Shown here: positions 56,761 to 64,000 of the stretch, one piece after another
How the letters are laid out: each line of letters starts with the position of its first letter
Numbering within the stretch: the stretch's first letter is position 1
NCBI GenBank assembly: GCA_028641055.1
Contig: CM054062.1
Coordinates: forward strand, 19,649,639 to 19,713,638
Direction: 5' to 3'
DNA length: 64,000 bases
Origin: Alopecurus myosuroides
Lineage: Eukaryota; Streptophyta; Magnoliopsida; Poales; Poaceae
The notes under the pieces: model-generated
The model's input: only the letters and a program-made list of their open reading frames with translations
Told to the model about the DNA's origin: nothing
Databases searched by the model: none
Position numbers and translations under genes: made by a program

Positions 56761-57660
56761 TGCGTGCGAGGCCGGGCAGATCCCGAGCCGTTCCTAGCGG
56801 CTTGACCGACCGACGATGGCGGAGGAGAAGCGCCGGAATCCCCCGTGTATATACCGTCGTTAGGTTTAGCTCTATCTTGCCCCAAGTGGCAGATAGAAGT
56901 AGAGTCCCAGGCTCTCGCGGCCAGAACTGGGGCGGCTTCTCTCCGGCCTTCGCTGCTGCTCGGCTCCGGTGGTAGGAGCTCTGGCATGTGGTGGAGTTGG
57001 AGCGTAGGATCTCCATAAATAAGGCCGTCTCCCCAAATTTTTCTGCTCGCGCGTCAGGGCGCTGCGGTGAGCAGCCGTGGCTTGGTGATTCTGGCGACCT
57101 TCCGAGGTGGAAGTAGGCGTTGTAGGTTTCAGCTTCTAGCTTCATCAATAAGCATCCTCATCCTAGAACATGTGATTCCTAGGTTCTTCTTCTCAACTCG
57201 GACGACCGTGGAGGCGAGGGAGAGGAGGTGCGGAGGCTGGTGGTCTTCGGTGAAGGGAGGTGTAGGGAGCACCTGGCTTCGCCGGGTGGTGATTCTGCTA
57301 TGGATTCGGTGATTCCCAAGCGGCAGCGATATCTTGTTGCGGCTATCCTTGGTCACGGAAGTGGCCTCGCCGAGCTCGAGCGCGACAGCGACTCGGGCCT
57401 TCTCTACCTCCTTCACCGGAGGATCTTTCTCTACCTCGATGTGCCATCCAGCGCATCTGCTGACCCAAGTGGTCTCGTCCCTAGTGTCAACGGCGGCGGC
57501 TACGCCCGGAGGCAGTCGCCGGCGGTGAAGATCTTGGACTCGATCGCGTTTTCGCGATAGTTTGTAGGGTGTGTGTTGTAATTCTGCAGGACCTTGCTGT
57601 AATTTCCTTTTATTTTGGTGTCCTCTATGAATGCAGAATCTGGGAACCTTTCCTAGTTTA
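56761..57660. other. Unassigned GC-rich sequence, possibly an old non-LTR or gene fragment
   Basis: An abrupt rise in GC near 56760. The frame 57228-57560 is open for 110 codons but shows no motif, and the 3' part ends with TTTAAAACTTTTTTTTT. A 16-base piece of it (57341-57356) reappears in the intron of the F-box gene. No supported call. Confidence 0.35.
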
Positions 57661-57942
57661 AAACTTTTTTTTTAGCAATGGGAACACGAGAACGGGATAG
57701 AACAAAGGGGTGGCACGGAGCTTTAGGGCTGCAGGCCAGGCACGAAAACAAGTTAGGCCGGCCATATTTTCATTTCTTGTCATGTGGGCTGGGCCGGCAC
57801 ATCACGAAATGGTGGCGAGCCGTATCAGGTCAGGTGGCCCGATGGCCACCGTTAGCGGTAGGGAAACGGCCCAAAAACTACCCTTTGCTTCCTGGGACCT
57901 AAAAGCTGCGGTGGAAGCCGAAAGAAGCGGATCGACTTTGCG

Positions 57943-60449
57943 ATGCCGCCTCGGAGTCGACGGCGTCAGCGGCACCGGCGGAAATACCTACCGTTCCAAT
58001 TACTCGACGTGTTCGACTACTGCCCTCGGGACCCGCCGCCGGCGAGGGACTGGGCGGAGCTGCCTCTGGACGCAATCTTGTACATATTCCGGAAGCTGGA
58101 CCAGGTTGAACTCCTGAAGGGCGGCGTGGCCGCGGTGTGCAGCTCTTGGCGCGGCGCCGCGCGCGACGAGCCCGAGCTGTGGCGCCGCATCTACCTAAGC
58201 GGCTACTTCCAGTCCCCTAACGATACCGCGGACCTAGCCCGTTCCGCCGTGTGCCTCAGCGCGGGGCAGTGCGAGGAGTTCTCCGGCCACTCCCTCGACG
58301 GTGGCTTCCTCCTCGGCTTCCTCGCCCACCGGTGAGATTTCCTAATCTACTGCTTCGATTACCGAGTGGTTTGTTTTCGTTCCTTCTTGATTGATTTGGC
58401 GTCTCGTCTCAGAATTAACGAGGCTATCCTTGGTCACAGGAGTCCCCTAACGATTAACTTTTTTTTATGGCAACGTGTCACTTGACCTGCAGATCAGGGA
58501 CAAGCTAGCTAGACAAAGGATAAATTCCATGGAACCGTGTCTGTCGTTTTTTTTTTCGAGGATTAAGCGTGTCTGTCGTTTTTTTTTCGAGGATTAAGCG
58601 TGTCTGTCGTGATTGGTTCATCTATAAATTAATAGTGGTAGTACAAAATTAACGAGGGATTTGTAAAAAAATACGTGTCGTAGGTGACATTGGCTCCGTT
58701 ATACTACTACAATATAGAGGATAAATGAGCAGGAGATAGAGTTGAACCGATTCCACTAAATTACAGTAGTTATTATGGATATATGTGAGGACTCTTTCTT
58801 TTATATTGCTTTCATAACCTGGAAAAATTGTATTTGTGAAAATACCTGTGCAGAGAAATTCATGTGTATGATTTTTAAGTGTCAATCTATACCATGCTAA
58901 TTTTGTTGAGAAGTTTCACTCTAGCTTTATCCAAAACAACAAATTTTACAAAACCAGTGGTGGTATTATTTATTCTCTTGTGAACAAAAGAATCTTGAAA
59001 TCTGAGCCTGTTACCTTGCCTTGTGCATCATCACATTGAATGTTAAGTCATCATCACATTTTGGTGCCTCACTAGGGCACATGTAATGCACATATATAAT
59101 ATATTGGAATATCACTCTACAATATTTAATCAATTTAAGTTTCAAAAAAAAAAATTAATCAATTTTTATATGTACAAACTATATATACCACATAAAAATA
59201 TGTTCTAAATATGGAAATTCACATGGCAAGCCACATAGTAATCGGAATCTGCATAAAAAAAGTTATGTTGCTTCACATAGATCTCACAATCCTACTATTA
59301 CTCGTGGTCCTTTGCACAACATAAATAGGAAAAACAAGATCTAGTACCCTGTTTGAGATTTTTAGTATATATTGGTTATGCACTATACTTGGCTACCCAG
59401 AAAAATATATTGTATCATGCATATGTCTTACGGTATCTTGGTGATGCAACAAAAGGAGTATAGGGCGTAAAAGCGGGTATTGGGGGGTTACTGAAATGAT
59501 TTAACTGTGCATTAGATGGGAGTATTGTTGACTCAGCTGAAGCAGAATCTGCAACATCTAACCTGACCCATGAGCTGTTGAGCAAGAACTATATGAACAG
59601 CTCAGATTGATTGGTTCCAGCAAACTCATATGTTTTATGCTGCTATAAAAAAGAATCAGGAACTAGAATCAATCTAATTCTAAACTAGCAGTGTAATGAA
59701 CTGTTTCAATTGACCAATCATGATTGGTTTGTAATGTCCAATCCTATATTTGCAGGGCACCCTTGCTGAGAAGTCTTAGCCTCAAATGCTGCTACGGAAT
59801 CACCAAGGAAGGATTTTCTGCGGCCATAACCAACTTTCCTCTGCTTGAAAAGCTCGAGCTTGAGCTGTGTCGCGATATAGAAGACCCTGATGTGTTTGAG
59901 CATGTTGCGAGAGCATGCCCACGGATGAAGCACATCACACATATAAAAGACCGCACGTATGATGTCGACTCCCATATTACTGATCCTGACAATGACCGGG
60001 AAGCCCTGGCAATTGCAAGTATGCCGGAACTGCAAAGCCTGCAGCTTTTTCGTGATAAGCTCACTAATACAGGGCTCACATCCATCATTGACAACTGCCC
60101 CCACCTGGAATCTCTCGACTTGAGAAATTGCAGCAATATCATCTTGGATGCTGCCCTGCGAGCTAAGTGTGCTAGGATCAAGAAAAAGACACTACTTATT
60201 CCTTACTTCAAGGACTACCGTGACGACTTCGAAACTGGCAGCGCGATTAGTTCTGACTCGATGTGGACTACATGGTCCTGGGGGATCGGAGATGAAGCAG
60301 ACCCTCCAGATGAACACAGTAACGCTGATGATTCGGTCTCCATCGTGTCCGGTGATTCTTACCGCTACTACCTTGGTGAGGAGGAGGAGACTAGTCTGAA
60401 AGAGTATGATAAGGTACTGGAGAAGAGCATGCGGAGATGTAAAATATAA
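57943..60449 (+). CDS. F-box/LRR protein (SKIP19/FBL-like), two exons, apparently intact
   Basis: Exon 1 (57943-58331) and exon 2 (59756-60449) join through CG|GTGAGA and TTTGCAG|G in phase, giving 360 residues and a TAA stop at 60447. Residues about 36-84 form an F-box (WAELPLDAILYIFRKLDQ, VCSSWR, DEPELWRRIYL). This would bind a SKP1-like protein in an SCF ubiquitin ligase. Leucine-rich repeats follow (LLRSLSLKCC, FPLLEKLELELC, MPELQSLQLF, CPHLESLDLRNCSNI), the substrate-binding part. The C-terminus is acidic and Ser/Tyr-rich and ends EYDKVLEKSMRRCKI, as in related grass proteins. Exon 1 is GC-rich, typical of grass 5' ends. No clear TATA box was found. It is the only gene here without a lesion. 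The particular substrate is unknown. Confidence 0.88.
58411..58454 (+). repeat. Patchwork (filler-like) DNA in the intron
   Basis: Three short exact copies lie nearly end to end: AATTAACGAGG (also at about 58648), GGCTATCCTTGGTCAC (also 57341-57356) and AGTCCCCTAACGAT (also 58211-58224, in exon 1). Confidence 0.75.
58537..58609 (+). repeat. 32-bp tandem repeat
   Basis: GTGTCTGTCG at 58537, 58569 and 58600, with a T-run and CGAGGATTAAGC between copies. Confidence 0.85.
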
Positions 60450-61327
60450 TCGGAATGGAGACATGCAGGCCCAGCTACTGAATTTCTTCATCAGTTCACG
60501 CCTCCCGGTTCTTTTGCTGCTTTAGGTGGCAAGTTTTCTGCCTGGGATTTCGTCATCCTAATTTTTGCTGTGTTGAGAACACAATCAGACACTGCAGGAC
60601 AATAACGGGCAATGGCGAGCCTGCTGTATTTTACTACAGTTAGCCTCAATTTCTTTTGATCAGTTCCCCATTGATTTCCATCCATTGCTGTCAGAGCTAG
60701 CCCAAGATGAGGAGCTTGCTTTTACTCGATTTAGTTTGGACAATGCTGTAGGATAGTTAGGCAATAATTTTATGATTAATTTCAAAATACTAAACATGAA
60801 GACGGTAGGCAGTAACAATGTACTAATCGCCTGTAGATGAAATAGCCGTAGTTGATACAGCAATGTCACCTGGTACCGATTGGATGCGTGAAACGTGTGG
60901 AAAAGGAGAAGCAAACAAATACAGGCTTTGGGGAAAGCCGCGGCTCTTCTTTGTTAAATCACTAGTTTGTTCTTTCTAAGTCCTGAATCACACTATCTCC
61001 TATCATGTAGGTTGGTTTACCACTATGATGTAATATTCACGGGTCCCATACCTATCTCTCCTGATTCTCTGTTTGTCACACCACATGATAGTTCCTTAAT
61101 AAAGGGATCTACCACTCTGAAGTTTATCAATTTCCAGACTTCAAACGTTTAACGTGTCTTGATGAGTTCGCCTTACCCTTAGCATTGTTCACCTTCACAA
61201 TGACCATCTGGTTGACACGGTTCATAAGGTGTCGATGAAATCACCACCAGATGGTCTTAGGGGAGCGGTCTCCCAAGCGGACCAAGCCAGCTAGGCGAGT
61301 CCGTTCACCAAAGGCTTCCAGCTTCCC
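60450..61327. other. 3' UTR of the F-box gene and unassigned sequence
   Basis: The first few hundred bases should include the 3' UTR; the exact poly(A) site is not evident. From about 60960 the minus strand contains interrupted coding-like text (GERTRLAGLVRLGDRSPKT near 61270), probably an old transposon fragment I cannot name. Confidence 0.4.
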
Positions 61328-61330
61328 TAA

Positions 61331-63142
61331 GGACATCTCCAGCAGGGCTGCTCAAATGCGGACCAATTTGGTCCGCATTTTGTCTGTTTGAGCAGCCGTC
61401 CGCTGTCCTCGGACACGGCCCGGACCAGGTGCCCCCAGCGGGGCTGCTCATACCAAAACAGACCATTTCATAGATTGCGTAGGGCCCATAGGGGCCCATA
61501 GATTTACAACTTAAAAAAAAAGTCTAGCTAGGGCTAGACGGCCACTGGCCAGTGGCTCGCGGCGGCCGGAGTTGCCCCGGAGCATCCTAGTCATCTAGAA
61601 TGATGTACTCCGGGGTGTCGGGGGCGAGGTGGGGTGGGAGCGGAGCGGCCCTCGCCCCCTGCGGCGTGGGAGGCTGGGTGGCTGGCTGGGGCGGCGGCAG
61701 CTCCGGTGGGGGCGCAGTCCACTCCCACTGCATGCCCACCATGGGCTGGAACCACGCCGGGACCGGCGCGTGCTCGTCGCGCCCGTCGTCGTCTACCTCC
61801 TCGTGGTAGGGGTAGACGTCGACCTCCTGGGCGTGGATGGCCGCGACGGCCTCATCCACGGCCCTGGCGCCGGCTGCGCGGGCCTCCGCCTCCTCCGCAG
61901 CCTGCTGGGCGGCCACCGCCGCTAGCGCGTCCGCCAGCGCGCGCTCCTCCGCCGCGGCCACTGCCTCCGCCTCCCTCCGGGAGGCCTCGATGGCCATGGC
62001 CACCTGGAGCTCCTCGCTGGGCTCGGCCATGGCGGCGTCGCCGTCCTCGTCCTCGTACCACTGGGGGGTTCCTCCAGTGGTTCCTCCTTGACGGCCGGTG
62101 CGCGGCCGCCAATGCGGAGGGGGCGGAGAGGGGGTGGGGGCGCCGCGGTGCCACGCCGCGCCGGGCGTGGAGGTGATGGCGGCGGGAACTGCGCCTCCCC
62201 GCGCGGCTGGCACGCCCCGAAATACGACCTGCGGCGCAGGTCGTGTTCATCCGTGAACCATGTGTCCCAATGGGGACTAGTCACGGCGAACGCCGGGTGG
62301 CCGCGGAGATCGGGGGGCAGCTCGTCGCGGTGGCGGTGGATCTCCACCTCCCGCTCGAGGCCCGAGCGCGGGACCGGCGGCACAGGGATTCGATCCTGTT
62401 CAGATGCCACCCGTCGGGGAGGTGGACATCCGGCCACGGGACTGGCATCGCGCGATCCCAGTACCACTGGCACCTCCTCTTGTTGAGGTAGGGCCGGTCG
62501 CGTACGCGGGCGGGTACCAGCCGGAAAGGGGCGGCCGGTCCCTGGGAAGAAGGAGGGGGAGAGAGAGGAAGCGGCGGCTACACCTGCTCCGCTTGGGCGC
62601 GGGCGGCGCGGGTGAGTGGGGGTGGAGGTGGGAGAGGGGGCTGGGCGAGGGCGCGCGGCGGCGGCGTGAGCTGTCGGCCTCGTCGTCGTTCTTTCCCTTG
62701 CCCCAGTTCAACCAGCTGCGGCCCATGGCGCGCGGTGGCTAGGGTTGCGGCCGGCGGCGAGGGAGCCGAGGAGGAAGAGGGGTGGCAATGACTGCGAGGG
62801 GCAGTGAAGGCTCGGGGACTAAGGAGGCGGTGGTGCGCGTGGGGGAGGACGCGTGGCCACGGGTCCCATTTAAATAGGACCAGTGGGGAGGCGAGCCGTC
62901 GCCACGGTCACTGGCCAGCGGGCCACCCCCTTTGACCGAAAACTGGCGCGGCCGCGCGCGCGCGTCCGTTTCGCGTCCGCGGGCTGCTCAAATCTGACCC
63001 AAATTTGGTCAGGGATTGAGCATCCGTGGACGGGAAACGGACCAGGCCGTGGGTTGAGCAGCCCCGCTGAGGCCTCGTTTTGTCAGGGCCTGCTCAAATC
63101 GGGCCTGTCCGAGCCAAATGAGCACTGCCGCTGGAGATGTCC
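61331..63142 (-). mobile_element. Second PIF/Harbinger-type element, non-autonomous
   Basis: 1,812 bp with inverted ends GGACATCTCCAGC (left) and GCTGGAGATGTCC (right), and TAA duplications at 61328-61330 and 63143-63145. The subterminal regions repeat GCTGCTCAAAT and TTTGGTC.G in both orientations. It carries a degraded ORF on the minus strand and no transposase. Confidence 0.88.
61587..62726 (-). pseudogene. Harbinger cargo ORF, frameshifted
   Basis: On the minus strand it starts MGRSWLNWGKGKNDDEADSS, continues Pro/Ser/Arg-rich, then (frame change near 62400) RIPVPPVPRSGLEREVEIHR and WDTWFTDEHDLRRRSYFG. After another frame change near 62080 come PQWYEDEDGDAAMAE, an Ala/Glu-rich helix and TPEYIILDD. 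I have seen similar Trp/Lys-rich starts in proteins carried by cereal Harbinger elements, but the function is unknown. The strong GC bias gives long open frames on both strands, so ORF length alone is not evidence. The two frame changes make it non-coding in this copy. Confidence 0.5.
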
Positions 63143-63147
63143 TAATC

Positions 63148-63779
63148 TGTCGGCAACAGGAGATGGCGCGGGATGGCCATTTGGAGGCTAGAAGGCTGGG
63201 CGACAGGACGTCATGAGTCGAGTGCCATATATAGGGTGTGATGCCCGACAGAGTGCCACGAGACGTAAAGGAGGTAGCCACACTAGAGTCTTTCACCACA
63301 TCGTCATGCACAGTGGCGCCATGTACTACGGCTTGCTACTGCGCTTGGCGTCATCACCGGCGTCGCACTGTAGGTGAGCAGTCGGCGGGACCCACCATCT
63401 CTTGCTTGGCTACATTATATCCTGCCGTACCATGTAACTATGTAACTGGTGCTCCAGTGAGTATATAATGGGCACGAGAGCCCCTAGAGAGGGGGCTGGC
63501 TCACGAACGATACTACGAGAACCATTCATATACATAGAGAGAGATCGAGAGAAGAGAGATCAAACAGCTCAAGGAGAGACATTCTACTCTGTGTTGCTCC
63601 CGATACATCGTACTTCTTGCAGGAGTAGGGGTTTTATCTCATCAAGGGCCCTGAACCGGGTACGTCTCGGTGTCTCGGTGCTCATATCCAATCCCGCCTA
63701 CGGACGCGTCGCTCACACCTTTTGACTCACACCTTCCCATGCCATCCCGTATGGCACTGCCGTGTAGCTAACCACGACA
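63148..63779 (+). repeat. 5' LTR of an LTR retrotransposon running off the window
   Basis: 632 bp, TGTCGGCAAC to AACCACGACA (inverted ends TGTCG/CGACA), with a TATA core GTATATAATG near 63462. It begins five bases after the Harbinger element. Confidence 0.8.
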
Positions 63780-63780
63780 G

Positions 63781-63800
63781 TTAGTGCCCATCGTGGGGTC
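63781..63800 (+). other. Leader/primer-site region of the 63148 element
   Basis: TTAGTGCCCATCGTGGGG follows the LTR; it is a close relative of TTGGCGCCCACCATGGGG beside the LTR at 4036. The primer tRNA is not identified. Confidence 0.5.
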
Positions 63801-63810
63801 GATTGCGGCG

Positions 63811-64000
63811 ATGAGAGTCACGTTCCATACGGGATCCCGCACCACTTCCGGCGAGCGCATCGCCTCGGGCCTTGTGCTGACCTTCGGCATGCTTGACTGC
63901 ATCATCAAAAACGTCACGTGTTTCGCAGACGCCTCTCTCCCCGAGGGTGGCTTGTTCATCCATTTGAGAGATAACCATGTCTATGTCGTCATCGTCCCCG
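63811..64000 (+). CDS. Gag N-terminus, partial (open to the window end)
   Basis: The ATG at 63811 opens a frame that has no stop through base 64000 (63 codons): MRVTFHTGSRTTSGERI, then LVLTFGMLDCII and LPEGGLFIHLRDNHV. Its position right after the LTR leader marks it as the start of Gag. No domain can be named from this much sequence, but it is intact as far as seen, unlike the related fragment at 4022. Confidence 0.55.
   Translation, partial: MRVTFHTGSRTTSGERIASGLVLTFGMLDCIIKNVTCFADASLPEGGLFIHLRDNHVYVVIVP

Larger units (their letters stand above)
58332..59755 (+). other. Intron of the F-box/LRR gene (1,424 bp)
   Basis: AT-rich, bounded by GTGAGA and TTTGCAG. It contains a patchwork of short copies at 58411-58454 and a 32-bp tandem repeat at 58537-58609. 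No other gene is seen inside. Confidence 0.85.

Noticed and set aside
57710..58117. 135-aa ORF overlapping the F-box exon 1 in another frame
   Set aside because: It overlaps the F-box coding in a different frame, has no motif, and the F-box frame joins perfectly to exon 2.
61634..62486. Long plus-strand ORFs in the GC-rich Harbinger element
   Set aside because: Extreme GC content leaves all frames open; the minus-strand frames have the recognisable SWLNWGKGKNDDE start and Glu/Ala helix, so the plus-strand ones are treated as shadows.

Overview
This is plant nuclear DNA, and everything recognisable points to a large grass genome of the wheat/barley (Triticeae) type. The window is almost wall-to-wall transposable elements: long terminal repeats (LTRs) that begin TGATACGTC, a Stowaway MITE, PIF/Harbinger elements with TAA target duplications, an L1-type LINE and Mutator-like pieces. 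It carries one intact-looking intron-containing gene. Element family names (TREP) need a database search and are not asserted here.

Layout. 1-4616: the tail and LTR of one retrotransposon (+) and the LTR plus gag start of another (-). 4617-10140: a tandem satellite with a unit of about 360 bp. Seven distinguishable monomers form a higher-order unit of about 2,530 bp that is present nearly twice, followed by two diverged monomers. 10141-16752: a gene-like block with a frameshifted zf-XS-type zinc-finger gene, a 48-bp-arm RNA-like hairpin, two short orphan ORFs and a possible CACTA terminus. 16753-22483: two truncated LTR elements. 23114-32130: a PIF/Harbinger element with TAA duplications. A Gypsy-type element (25163-31860, GGAGC duplication) sits inside it, and a Stowaway MITE (TA duplication) sits inside that element's 5' LTR. 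32501-44664: a Mutator-like fragment cut by an LTR, which is split by a LINE (16-bp duplication), which is split by a Mutator-type MITE (10-bp duplication); a deleted Gypsy element follows. 44665-53288: a second copy of the non-autonomous Gypsy family, with a chimeric 3' LTR and no target duplication. 53289-57660: further Gypsy fragments. 57943-60449: a two-exon F-box/LRR gene. 61331-64000: a second Harbinger element directly followed by the LTR and gag start of another retrotransposon.

The only gene likely to make a functional host protein is the F-box/LRR gene, predicted to be a substrate receptor of an SCF ubiquitin ligase. The two related Gypsy elements (and a third relative at 16753-20000) carry a tRNA-Asp primer site and gag-like coding but no polymerase, so they would depend on enzymes supplied elsewhere. 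The most unusual signals are the seven-monomer higher-order satellite with a palindrome in every monomer, the gag-like protein with acidic repeats and a conserved hydrophobic C-terminus, and the hairpin next to the zf-XS gene.
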